64,000 nt of DNA from Panicum virgatum (taxonomy: Eukaryota; Streptophyta; Magnoliopsida; Poales; Poaceae). Where the stretch lies: NCBI RefSeq assembly GCF_016808335.1, contig NC_053153.1, forward strand, positions 23,980,090 through 24,044,089. Direction: 5' to 3'. The position numbers and the translations under genes were made by a program. The notes beneath the pieces were generated by a model. That model was given only the letters and a program-made list of their open reading frames with translations. It made no database searches and was not told where the DNA came from. Shown piece after piece: positions 30,920-42,194 of this stretch (positions are counted from its first letter, which is position 1; the number at the start of each line of letters is the position of its first letter).

Positions 30920-32341
30920 CTATCTGCCATCCGAGCCGCAGAAGACACTTCGGATCCCCGTATGAGGTTGAGCAAGTGTCCTTGGGCGCGGGCGTTTGCC
31001 ATGCGCATTCTGGCCCCTAGCCACTGCAGCTGGTGCCTCCGCCGCAGCGACTAGACCGCCGGGATGTGGCTCCCCGCGACTCCGGTTCTTGTTCTTCTTT
31101 TTCTTGCCACTGCCCTGGGCGGTAGCCCCGGAGCCACCAGCCTTGGCGTCTCCGTCTTGGGGGGCTGAGTGCCATGCACGGCCCTCAGCGGCTCTGGCAC
31201 ACTTGTCTGCCAGGGAGAAAAGCGTGGTAACGCTTTCCACCTCGTGCGTCGCCAGTTTCTCGAGCATCTTCTCATCACGTACCCCCTGGCGGAAAGCAGT
31301 GATAATAGATGCGTCAGAGATACGAGGAATGGTACCCCGTACCTTGGTGAAGCGCGAGATGAATGCCCGGAGCGTCTCTCCGGGTTTCTGCCTCACGGCG
31401 TGGAAGTGAGCCTCCACACCATGCTGCTGGTATGCACTGACGAAGTTCGCAGTGAACCTCGCACAGAGCTCCTCCCAGGACTGAATCGTCCCAGGAGTGA
31501 GGTTCATGAGCCAAGTCCGGGCTGGCCCAGTCAAGGCTACAAGAAAGTAGCTCGTCATAACGGCGTCGTTACCATCAGCTGCTGTGATGGCGGTAACGTA
31601 CACCTGCAGGAATTCCGACGGGTTAGTGGTACCGTTGTACTTCTTCGGCAAGGGCAGGCGGAACTTGGACGGCCATGCCACTGCGCGGAGCTGGTCCACC
31701 AGCGCAGCACAGCCCACCCCAGCCACCGGGGTGCCCGCCTGTATCCGGGCGTTCACCGGAGGCTTGGGTGCCGCTGCATCCAAGTCGGCATTGAGGTTGC
31801 GGCCCTCAATGTTGAGGCGGCATTCTCGCGCCCTTTCCACGGAGATGCGGGCATCCCCACCCGCACGCCTGCGGTTGAGCTCTGCCCGCAGGTCTTCTGT
31901 TCGTGCACCCCTCACGGTGGGGGAGCGCACGGATGCCGACGCACCGCCCTGGCGCCGGTCTTAGGGTACCACCGCATTGCCAGGCGGAGGTCGTTGTCCA
32001 GTCCTTGCAGAACTAGGGGAGGCCTGAGCCAGATGGAGGAGACGATCAACGTCGTCCCTCCACTGCCTCAGGGTGTCTGGCGAGGCTGCAGCAGCCGGAG
32101 GGTTGCGAAGCAACTCCCTAGCCGCCGCCAGCGCTCCGCCGCTCGCAGCTTGTGAGGGGGCCCTTGACGGGCGCCCTGACTCTTGCTGACGTGCAGCGCG
32201 CGCCGCCGCTGACGGTGGCTGCTCCACGGGCACGGTTGCTACTGGAGCAGGAAGGCGAGAGGCGTGTGGCGCGGATGACGCCACACCCTCCGTCATCTCC
32301 ACGTCGTCGTCGTGGTGGGGGTGTTCAGCCACCCGAACCAT
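30920..32341 (-). pseudogene. gag of the gypsy-type element, one in-frame stop
   Basis: From ATG 32341 the frame reads MVRVAEHPHHDDDVEMTE, meets one TAA at 31961-31963, then continues to TAG at 30920-30922. About 473 codons lie in the same frame. The second part carries the retrotransposon gag region (FRLPLPKKYNGTTNPSEFLQ, TGPARTWLMNLTPGTIQSW, FVSAYQQ, KPGETLRAFISRFTKVRGTIP). No CCHC zinc knuckle is visible; the C-terminus is basic (GKKKKNKNRSRG). No pol follows. The single stop makes this copy defective unless it is read through. Confidence 0.83.
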
Positions 32342-32398
32342 GGAGGCGAGCAAGAGATGAACTAAAACCAGCTAAATCCCCCTACCTGGCGCGCCAAA

Positions 32399-32996
32399 TG
32401 TCGTGGAGTGGAAACCCACAACCGGGTGGCGTAATGCACCCGCCTAAGCCCAGAGGGTGAGTACTCGGGGGTTAGCTAGGACTAGTTCAATCTCGCTGGA
32501 AGAACACGATGAACACAACCGGTTTAGAGTGGTTCGGGCCGCCGGAGCGTAATAGCCTACGTCCACTGTGTGTTGTATTGCATGTGTTCCCTTTGTCTCG
32601 AGAGAGTTTGAGAGAGCTTTTGAGAGCTTGTAGTGTGCAGCGAGCGCCTCCCTTTTATATCTCAAGGGAGGCGCGTACATGGCCGTTGGGTCCCCGACAG
32701 GTGGGCCCAATCGATGTAGTATAAAATAACATACTGTACAGACATTATGGCACTGCAGGCTACGGAGATCTCATTCCCGGATTCCCTTGCTGTCCATGAA
32801 GATCCTCCTCAGGGACACGTGGCGTCACCGGACCTGTCCCAGAGCGGGGAGTGGGTCCGGGGCCATTGGCCTGGTGAGGTAAGAGCCTGACCCGTGGGGC
32901 CCGGCTGCTCCGCCCCTTATGGCGTAGTTACGGATGACTACGCGAGTCCTGTCTTGCTGCAGTAGAAGTTGGTATCCCTGCTACAGGGTACCGAAA
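32399..32996 (-). repeat. 5' LTR of the gypsy-type element with internal deletion (598 bp)
   Basis: It matches the left LTR at both ends but lacks about 470 bp: cctgcatatcc through the terminal-repeat middle is missing, joined at gaagatcctcctcagg. Its outer end reads ccgaaa instead of ccgaca. The deleted part should include LTR-internal sequence upstream of the transcript start, so promoter activity may be altered. Confidence 0.85.
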
Positions 32997-33001
32997 GGTT
33001 G

Positions 33002-35590
33002 GAGGGATGAAAAAGAGGGGATAGAGAGTTCATTTAACACCGTGAGCTACTGCTTGATGGGTCCCACCGGTCATTCTCTGGACCCTTCTTCTTCCTCGGT
33101 TCGTCTCTTCCTCCCGGTCTCTGCCCCGCTGGTCCGAGCAACGCCCAGCCCAGGTCCGAGCTCCACCCAGCCCCCACGCCGCCGCCCCTGCGGGACCCGC
33201 CCTACCACCCTCCGCCGCCGAGCGGGAGGCACTGCTCCGCATCATGGAGGAGGCCCGGCGAGTGCGGCGGCCCGGCAAGCGCGGCGCGCGACCTGCGCGG
33301 CGGTCGGCTTGGCGGGGGCGGGGCGGTCCGCATGGCGGCAGCAGGTCTGCCCCTGCTCCTCCCGCCCGCCATGGCCTTCGCCCCCCCCCCCCCGCCCCGC
33401 CCCTTCTCCCTCCCCTCCCTGGCCGGGTGCGAGCCGCCGCGGGTCGGGACGAGGACGGGCGGCGCGGGTCGGGACGAGGTCGAGACGATGAGGACGAGAC
33501 GAGACGGAACCCGGATGGGTTCGCTCCGTCCGTCGAAATTTGACGAGCGGAGCGAACCCGCATCTTGGGCGAATATTCTCTCCTGGAGCCGCTCCGCTCC
33601 CTCCACCCCTCATCCAAATAGACCAAAAGTGGGTCGGCTCCAACCGGATTCGCTCCGCACCTCCAACCAAACACATGGTTACAGACCCGGAGACGCTGGA
33701 AGCGCTGGCGTGCAGGGAAGGACTGACTCTTGCGAGCGACCTGCTACTGCAGCGAGAAGAAGACAGTTGAGCCTCAGAAAAGATGAAGAAGACCGCGCGA
33801 GAGAATCTCGGCAGCAAGATGCAGCAGCCAGGAGACACAAAACTTTGGGCTCGCTCGCGACACGGTTGGTGGCCAATCCCCTTCCGTCTCCGTCATCCCC
33901 ATGGATTATGCTTCCTCCCGTTCCGTTCGTACAGGTGGTTAGCGCATCAAACGACGCACGGGGACGCGCGTGCCTCCACGTCCCCGTGCCGCCGTGGTCC
34001 AGCGCATCCGCCAATGGCCGCCGCCGCCGCATGGCAGCCGGATCCACCACCGCCGACCCGTGGTTTTTTCCGTCACCCAGGACCAGCGCCCACAGGAGCA
34101 CGTACGGTTCCTGAGTCCTGACAGACCTGGCGACCTCTGCGCATAGGCTGTAGCTGTGCGCCCGTGGGCCATGGGCCCATTTAACGCGCGCATGCATGTG
34201 CCAGCCGCCCGCGTAGTCTTCCTTCTCTGCCTCGCTCGCCGCCGCCGCCTGCGGACGCGCAGAGGCAGGCGAACGAGGCGAGCGGGAGCGAGGCCGAGCT
34301 ACCGCTCTGAAAAAGGCGGCGCGGGGCCTTCAATTCGCTCGGGACGCCATTGCTCCGGCTTCCTGCCCTCGTCTTCTTCAATGCGGCCGGTCGGCGCCTT
34401 GCCTAATCGTGTCCGGAATCATGCGTGCGCGCTCGCTTCGGCAAAAACCATGGGCACTGGGCACTGCCGCACTAGGACACGGAGCTCTGCCAGCCCGTCG
34501 CCCCGGTGGTACGCTGGATCGACTGCATCAGCAGGCGGCAGTGCATGCAGGTCAGAGGCCGGCTCGCACTTGTGTGGGTCTGCTGCAACTGCAATGTGCC
34601 GCTGCCGCTGCCGCCCCGACGCTCAGTCAGAGCCATCGACGCTCGCTGCTGCTGGATGCAACGATCAGCGGCGTTCTCGATCGTTTTCCCTCCCGGGCGG
34701 CGGCAGCGGCAGCGGCAGCAACAGCAACCGCGTCATGGGCGCATTGCCACCACAAACAGTTGCTCTGAAAATAGTTGCACGCGCCCGTCGGGGTTGAGGA
34801 AGGACGCTCTCGCCACCGGGCTGCTGGCTGTCAGGTTCTGCCCCCACCACAGTTATTATTGCAACGATCTAAGCACAGTTATTATTCGGATTGAGTATTG
34901 ACATTCTACACTAGTACTATAATAAATACACAGGATTCCGGTTTGTTTCATGCGCTCAGGCCCGTCGAAGGCCAGGAGCGAGGTGAGTGACCGCACAGGC
35001 CCCCAAAACCGGAGGGCCCCCAAAACCGCGTCGCCGCCTCGCCGGTCGTCCGTCCGTGCCGCGCCGCTGCATCGCCGTCTGCCGTCACCTCGTCCAGGGC
35101 TCCATGTCGTCAGAGGTGGAGCTACCCATACAGCAGCCAGCAGAGTGAGGCATATGCCCCAGCTAGCTCTGCCTCTACAAGGGACCCGGGACCTCCTCTT
35201 CCGACTCCGGTGAGGTCACGAAGCGAGACTCCCAGCAGCGGCAGCGGCGCATCTGTTTGGGATTCCGCAAGGAAGATGAACAGGGATTAAGCAAGCGAAC
35301 CGTTTTTCCTTTTGTTGGGCCGTCGGTGGCTGTGGCCCATCAAGCGTCATCCACTCATCCCCTGACCCGTGCCCCCCGGCTCGGTCCTCACCTAGCCCAC
35401 TCACCCAGGCAGCAGGCATGCCGCCGCCGCAGCACTAGGAGCAAGGACGCTGCACGACGCCGCCACCCACTGCCGGTGCGCGCCGCCGCCCACCTCCACA
35501 GCGCGTTGTCGCCGCCGTCTGAGGGCCTCCATTTGCATTTCGCTCACGGGCCTCCAATTCCTGGAGACGGCCCTGCATGCGCTGTTCTCA
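33002..35590. other. GC-rich intergenic DNA, no supported gene
   Basis: Open frames occur in many phases on both strands but with Arg/Pro/Ala/Ser-rich composition and no domain. The segment up to about 33680 ends caaccaaacacatggttac, which mirrors gttaccgtgtgtttggttg at 25825, suggesting that the retroelement inserted into an older terminal-repeat element. Nothing else is recognisable. Confidence 0.35.
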
Positions 35591-35714
35591 TGTCCGAGCC
35601 GAGCTGCACCTTTAGCTCGTTGAAATAATGAGCCGAGCCGAGCCAGCTCATTAACTTAATGAGCCAGCTCGAGCTGAGTCGAGCCGAGCCAAGCCGGCTC
35701 GATATCCACCCCTA
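35591..35714. mobile_element. hAT-like terminal fragment
   Basis: Repeated gagccgagcc/ggctcgac units and a palindromic gagccagctcattaacttaatgagccagctc-like stretch end at ccaccccta, which inverted reads taggggtgg, a hAT-type terminus. The opposite end was not found. Confidence 0.45.
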
Positions 35715-36171
35715 ATGTAGCCGGCTCCAAATACGCATCCAATGTTTGACGAGCCACGTCACGCCGCCAGCGCACGTGGGCCCCACCTTAGGACATTTGC
35801 TACCTACTCCATCGCCCTTGGTAACCGAATCTCGGTCGTATGGTTTGCAGAGTCCTCTCTCCCCTCTCGTGAGAGCACGCACGACATTCTCAAGCCTCGC
35901 CGAGTCGCTCCGGCCCTCCGGGCATGCACGCCTGACGTGGCGACGGCGCGCCTCCTTGACGAGTCCTCTTCTTTTTTTTTTCCATCACGGGGACAGTTGT
36001 ATGGCGAGCCGCCGTATTGATGGAGGAGACGCGCGTCCCCATCTATCCGCGGGACGGGACGGACCGCCGCTCCTCGTCGCTCTCCTCCCCGTAGCTGCCT
36101 CTGCCTGAACTCCCTCGTCGCTACCCGTCTGAGTCGTAGCACCACCACAACCCCAAGGCAGGCCACGGAGT

Positions 36172-36181
36172 TCTATATAAA
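36172..36181 (+). promoter_or_regulatory. TATA box of the first FAO gene
   Basis: tctatataaa lies 77-86 bp upstream of the ATG at 36258, a spacing that fits a plant TATA box with a short 5' leader. The upstream 450 bp hold nothing else assigned. Confidence 0.6.
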
Positions 36182-36257
36182 CGCGCGCGCCAAAAGCCCA
36201 GCTCATCACACCACACGTCGCCCCGGCCGCCGCCACACGAAGCAGGCACGCACGGCA

Positions 36258-39200
36258 ATGGCGGTGCAGGGCGAGGAGGAGACGGCGGCGAAGCAGGCGG
36301 CGCCGGGCGGCGGCGGCAGGACGGCGAGGGGCCACCCGCTGCTGCGCGGGTGGCGGCGCGAGAGGTACACGCACGGCATGCACCCGGCGCAGATGGAGGC
36401 GCTCCGCGCCATGTGCGGCGCGCTCATCCCCTCGCTGCCCGCGGACGGCGGCCACGGCCGCGGGGACCCGCCCGGCGGCAAGGACCTCGAGCGCTTCTAC
36501 CGCGCCTCCGCCGCCGACTCCACCATCCCCGACGAGGTGACCACCGATCCACCCCCACGATCAATCATCAATGATCGAACTCGCCCCCGCACCCGATAGT
36601 CGCACATAGGACTTCTTGTCGTCTCATCTCGTATTGGTTCCAATCTTCTTGGTCAAAAAAGAAAAAAAAATCCTCCTGGTCCAATCGCCTCAATTTTTTT
36701 TATTTGCTTTGTGTCTATGGTGCCTCGTCAGATTAATCATACCCTTTGACTGAGAAACATAAACATCAGGCCGATGTCTGAGCGTTAGGTGAGGTGAATT
36801 CACCGGCGTCGTGCGTCAGGCCCTGCCGTTCTCTGCATGCGCCGGTCGGTGCTCTGGATTCGTGCCGGCCTCTGCCTCTCGGGGCACTGCTCGCGCGCGC
36901 CTTCACGTCGCCGGGGAGTGTCGCCCCTGAGATTGGCAAGAGCTTCCGTCCGGTCCGGTGCACGGGAAAGGAGCGGTGCACCGGACCTGAGTGGTCCTGT
37001 CATGGCGCCAGCGACTATTCTGGCATCGACGTTACACCTCTCAGCACTTTTTACCTGGAACTCTATGTCATGTCTGGCCCGGAAAAAGGAAGGTCCACGA
37101 AAATTTCTACAAAGTTTTTGAATGGAATTCCACGGGATTTGAAAAGGGGAACAGTTTGAATTCTGCAGGATATAACGTGTCGTTTTTTTTTTTGCTCTGC
37201 TCTGTGTTCCCATCCAACACCAGGTTGCGGAGCTGATGGTGACGCGGTGCATCCGGGAGGCGGTGGCGCTGGCGTGGGTGGTGCTGTGGGTGCTGAGCAC
37301 GCGAGTGGGCACGCTGCTGCTGTGCGGCCGCCTGTGCGTCGCCGGCGGCTTCCCCTACGTCCGCAGGTTCGCCGACATGCCGCCGGAGCGGCGGGAGGCG
37401 GCGCTGCAGCGGTGGAACCGGGTGCGCTGGCTCTTCCCGCTCCGGATCGCCTTCGCCATCGTCAAGATCCTCTGCCACTACGTCTTCTACACCATGGTAC
37501 GCCTCGCCCGGAAACCAGCACGGCCCTGCCTCTGACGGTCTCCGTCCGTTCATTGCTTGCACAGCTGAACCTTCTCCTCTCTGACGTGCCTTGCTGACCA
37601 CAATAAATTGGCCCTCCCCCCTTCAGGCATTGTTTGGCAGCTTGGTTGATCAAAACGATAGAGATTTAGGTTTATGGAACTTCGATTAGTAATGACCAAA
37701 TACAGTAGCAAGGTGCTAGATAGGTAATTCAATAGTGTAGCATGACAAAACCGTCAGACTTTTCTAAATTCTGAATGAATACATCCACAAAGCGATAATG
37801 CCCCAGCCACCCTGGCAACGCTGAATTATTCGTTTTTAGTATGATCGGCAACTTGGTATAGCCAAGAACATGAGGATCAGGGAGAATATAGTGCCAACAC
37901 GGCAATAAGTGTCACTGCAGAGATCTGAAACAGTGCTTAGCCTTGCCATACTTACTGTCTGTTCAGACTTTAAAGGTTGGATCTTGGAATTAATAGGGCA
38001 GCTCTGCGAGACCTGCGAGAGGCCCCGTCTCTGACCTCCCTGCAGGCTCCGGGCACCCAGTGGGTAGAATTCGCATAACTTTCCTGCAGTTCTGGATGCA
38101 ACAGCTGTTTGATTTGCTAAAGCGATCCTTCCACACCTATGCCTGAAACTGAAGTCTCCCTTGCTGTTGCTTTCTGAAGCTAGGAAACCTATCTTGCTAA
38201 CCGAAATCCATGAGCATCGTTGATCTTTTTTTCCTGGGTAGTTAATTATCGTTGAAGTTCCATTCATTGTTGGGTCGTAGTTAGACACATGACCGTCGGC
38301 ATTTAATATCCAGAAAACCAAACTATAAAATCGTGCTCTGACCACTCAATTCAGTTCTGAAAGATGAAAATGACTGTGCTTACCTGAATGCAACTTGTCC
38401 GCAGCAATAGTCGATTCTACCTAGCATCAGCCCATTTAGTAAGCATCTTGTCAGAGATGGTAACATAGTCCTAGTAATAAGGTGTCCCGGTCCAGGAGAA
38501 GCGTCCACAAGAATATCAGGTGCTTGCGCCTAACCAGATCGATAGTTCCATACCACGTATTAACATAAATCCAGCACTGATGCGGTCGAGTTGCTTGAGC
38601 ATCCCCAGCAGCATTTCAATAAATATCTGCCAATAAAGTAGTATTGGGACGTCCCAATATCTTTTATAGATTATTGGGAAAATAATTTTATGGATCTCAT
38701 CTCAATATAACTAATATATTGGGAGAGCATAAATTTTCCCTTTATTTGTGAGGAGTTAGGTGAAATATTGGGGTAACTCAATAATTATTGGGAAAATGAA
38801 GAGATTTTAGAAAACTGTTGGAGTATATTTCATTCAGAATAATGATTCTTTATTACGGAAAGAGGGACTGCGGGAGATATTGGCATGTCAACATCCACAA
38901 GCATGCCGCAAATCCATCCCCTTGTAGCAACAATTTCATCAAAAAAAAAAAGAACCGCGGCCTTACTTCACCTGGCAAAACATCAATGCAGTATAATTTG
39001 TGTCAAGAATATATGTCTAAATCATAATCATAAACTTTCATCTCCAAGATCTTAAGCACATACTATCTCAATCCAAAATATTGTGTTCTTCAGCTCCTCT
39101 TAACATGCAGGTGAACGAGAACTCTGAGAACCCGCACTGGAAAGCAATTGGGTACAGCGTGCAAGAGCCACGGGACGATCAGGCGGAGGCGGCGCCGTCG

Positions 39201-41031
39201 CCATCCCGGCCTCTCGACGCCGGCGTCGTGGAGACCAGGCTGCTGAACGACAACGCGCTGCTCAGGTCGCTCGTGGGCAGGGGCCTCACGGTGAAGCCGG
39301 CCGCGTCGGACGCGAACCACCACGTCGTGCAATGCGACGCCGTCATCGTCGGGTCAGGCTGCGGCGGCGGCGTGGCAGCGGCCGTGCTCGCGTCCGCGGG
39401 GTACAAGGTGGTGGTCGTCGAGAAGGGCGACTACTTCACCGCCGCGGACTACAGCTCGATCGAGGGCCCGTCCATGGAGCGCCTCTTCGAGCGGGGCGGC
39501 ATCTTCTGCACCTCCAATATGACCACGATGATCTTCACGGGCGCCACGGTCGGCGGCGGCTCGGCGGTGAACTGGTCCGCCAGTATCCGCACGCCGAGGG
39601 AGGTGACGCAGGAGTGGGCGCGCGAGCACGGGCTCCCGGTGTTCGCGAGCCCCGGGTACGTGCAGGCCATGGACGCGGTGTGCGACCGGCTCTCGGTGAC
39701 CGACGCGTGCCGCGAGGAAGGGTTCCAGAACAAGGTTGTCCGCCGCGGTTGCGAGGCGCTCGGGCTGCGCGCCGACGCCGTGCCGCGCAACTCGTCGGAG
39801 GGACACTTCTGCGGGAGCTGCAACTTCGGCTGCCCCACCGGCGACAAGCGCGGCACGGACACGACGTGGCTCGTGGACGCCGTCGCGCGCGGCGCGGTCA
39901 TCCTGACCGGCTGCAAGGCCGAGCATTTCGTGTTCGAGAAAAACAGCGGCCGGCCGCGGGGCAAGAAGTGCGTGGGCCTGGTGGCGACGTGCGCGAGCGA
40001 CGGCGTCACCAAGAATCTGCGCATCGAGGCCAAGGTCTCGATCGCGGCGTGCGGGGCGCTGATGACGCCGCCGCTGCTGCGCAACAGCGGGCTCAAGAAC
40101 CGGCACATCGGCCGCAACCTCCACCTCCACCCGGTGTCCATGGCGTGGGGCTACTTCCCGGAGAGCAGGCAGGACCCTCAGCCAGGGGCGGGCCCAAAGG
40201 GTATTCATGGGTATGCATTGAATACCCATTGTTTTTGCTAATCACTGGTATTCAAAGTTATAATTAGCTATAAATGTTAAAAATAGATGTATAATGGTAG
40301 ATATTGCCAATTTTGAATACCCATTGTTCAGTTGCTGGGCCCGCCACTGCCCTCAGCTCGCCGGCAAGTGCTACGAGGGCGGCATCATCACCAGCATGCA
40401 CCGCGTCACGGAGCGCACCATCATCGAGACGCCGGCGCTGGGTCCCGGCGCCTTCGCCGCCATGGTCCCCTGGGAGTCCGGCCGCGACATGAAGGAGCGG
40501 ATGCGCCGGTACTCCCGCACCGCGCACGCGTTCGCGCTGGTCCGCGACCGCGGCGCCGGGTTCGTGGACGGCGAGGGCCTCGTGCGCTTCACCCCGAGCC
40601 GCGAGGACGTGGACGAGCTCCGCAACGGCCTCCGCCGCGCGCTGCGCATCCTGGTGGCCGCGGGCGCCGCCGAAGTCGGCACCCACCGCAGCGACGGGCA
40701 AAGGCTGCGGTGCAAGGGCCTCCGCGACGAGGACCTGGAGGCGTTCCTGGACGAGGTGACCGTCGACAAGGGGCCCATGCACTCGCGGGCCGACAAGTGG
40801 GCGCTCCACTGCTCGGCGCACCAGATGGGCAGCTGCCGGATGGGGTCCAGCCCCCGGGACGGCGCCGTGGACGGCCGCGGCGAGAGCTGGGAGGCGGAGG
40901 GGCTGTACGTGTGCGACGGCAGCCTGCTGCCCACGGCGGTGGGCGTGAACCCCATGATCACCATCCAGTCCACCGCGTACTGCCTCTCCAAGGGCATCGC
41001 CGAGACCCTGGCGCAGGGCGAGAAACAGTAG
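36258..41031 (+). CDS. FAO: Long-chain fatty alcohol oxidase, first tandem copy, last exon interrupted by a MITE
   Basis: Exons 36258-36536 (93 codons), 37224-37496 (91 codons) and 39111-41031. Without the 175-bp insertion (167-bp MITE plus 8-bp duplication) the protein would have 765 residues, the same as the intact paralogue at 50618. Exon 2 holds a hydrophobic membrane-type segment ([13 protein letters not shown]). Exon 3 has the FAD-binding motif [10 protein letters not shown] (about residue 265) and the GMC-oxidoreductase C-terminal motif HQMGSCRMG followed by [14 protein letters not shown]. The family oxidises long-chain fatty alcohols to aldehydes with O2, yielding H2O2, in lipid omega-oxidation. 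The MITE shifts the frame by one and brings a TAA at 40239-40241, after PESRQDPQ. The gene is therefore a pseudogene unless the MITE is spliced out; a frame-restoring 121-bp intron (40211-40331) is possible on paper. Confidence 0.88.
37497..39110 (+). other. Intron 2 of the first FAO gene
   Basis: A 1.6-kb AT-rich intron between a GT at 37497 and a tgcag acceptor at 39106-39110. It contains repeated tattgggaa/cccaata motifs at 38640-38800 that suggest an old inverted-repeat element without clear ends. No coding stretch is supported. Confidence 0.5.
40183..40349. mobile_element. hAT-type MITE (167 bp) inserted in the FAO coding exon
   Basis: The ends caggggcgggccca and, inverted, cagtggcgggccca match at 13 of 14 positions. 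A perfect 8-bp duplication, ccctcagc, lies at 40175-40182 and 40350-40357. The interior is AT-rich and includes two gaatacccattg repeats. Confidence 0.95.
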
Positions 41032-42194
41032 CCGGCCTGCGTCAATGCGCGTGTGGACTGTGGAGCATAGATGCGTGCGCATGCTAATCGAGTGTGCAGA
41101 CTATACTACTCTCCATTTGTGCAAATGGTTCACGACTGGTGGTTGGCTTACACAGCCTAAAATTTAAGATGAGCCGGATACAAAAGATTATATCCTAATA
41201 AAAACGCATGGTTATAAAACATTTGTACTGGATTATATTATGTAATTCGTGACACAATGAACTAGAATATTTAGAAAAAGGAAAAATGCAACTCCTTTGC
41301 TTATTGCTGACGCAATATAATCAAATTAAGATCTACTCTAATAATAATTCATTAGTTTCGCTGCATTCTCTTGGAATCCTTGCACGCCTGAATTTAGCTG
41401 CAGTCGAGCTGTACATGCCGGAGCTACATTGATGTATAGGTATTCCTGAGAAATTGAGAATACCGAACTTTTGTGGGGAAAAAAACCAAATACACACATA
41501 TGAAGTATACATGTGTGTAGATGCTATGTTGGGCCAAATTCTCTCTGTTCCCTGAGGTACGGCTCAACTCAGCCCAACTCGTCCCTCCTCTTACGCGAGC
41601 GGTCGAGCCACGAGGCCGAGGAGCCGAGGGTCGGGCGCCACCGCCGCCGGCAGAGAATCGGCACCGGCGCCACGGCCACGGTGATTTGTACTATTATCTA
41701 GTAGTTGATTTCCAGTAGAGATTTGCATAATGAAGAGCAAATCAGTTGATTGGAGTAGCCAATTCTGAAGTCCTAGCTCGGCAACTTTGAAATCCCATTC
41801 TTCCGCATACCCGGCCCACCGCGTACCGTTGGCTGCCGCCGGCAGTTGGTCGTTGGGGTCCAATCTGATGAAATATCCCGACCCGATACTTTCAAGAAGC
41901 CTATGGAAAAGTACAGTAAGAAGAAACATGCATGTGCTTTCAATGGTAATACGTACGTGGTGCACATCCCCAAGCTAATGGTGCGCCGCGTAAGCTTCTA
42001 GCTTAACCAAAAACACGCGTCCATGTCCTTGATGCCCGTCGGTGCCGCGCACGGTTTAAATGAGACACATCGTCCCAACGATCTCCCTGGCTCTCAGCAA
42101 CAAGATCAGTGGCTGGCGCTCCAACTCCATATATATTGCCGCGAAGAGGAAGAGAGCACAGGAACTCCGCCGTCGCGGTTCAAGATCTCCGGCT
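41032..42194. other. Spacer between the first FAO gene and the FAO remnant
   Basis: It holds the 3' flank of the first FAO gene. From about 42060 there is a promoter-like stretch, gagacacatcgtcccaac, that resembles gagacgcaatcgtcccaac (50389-) upstream of the intact FAO gene. A tatatatt motif lies at 42130. No other gene is supported. Confidence 0.45.

Larger units (their letters stand above)
25960..32996 (-). mobile_element. Non-autonomous gypsy-type LTR retrotransposon
   Basis: Two LTRs bound a 5.4-kb interior, and an exact 5-bp duplication, ggttg, flanks the element at 25955-25959 and 32997-33001. The gag ORF reads on the minus strand, so the right LTR is the 5' LTR. The sequence just inside it, inverted, is tttggcgcgccaggta, in primer-binding-site position. 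No protease, reverse transcriptase, RNase H or integrase can be recognised. Instead the 3' half carries a large antisense ORF. The layout resembles Tat-lineage elements, which carry extra ORFs near the 3' LTR, but the lineage is an inference. Confidence 0.9.

Noticed and set aside
33030..34900. Several 110-260 codon open frames right of the gypsy element
   Set aside because: Frames overlap on both strands and encode Arg/Pro/Ser-rich text without domains; open reading is a by-product of high GC.
40294..41031. Separate gene starting inside the MITE at 40294
   Set aside because: The frame is simply the downstream half of FAO exon 3 displaced by the insertion; its first codons are MITE sequence.
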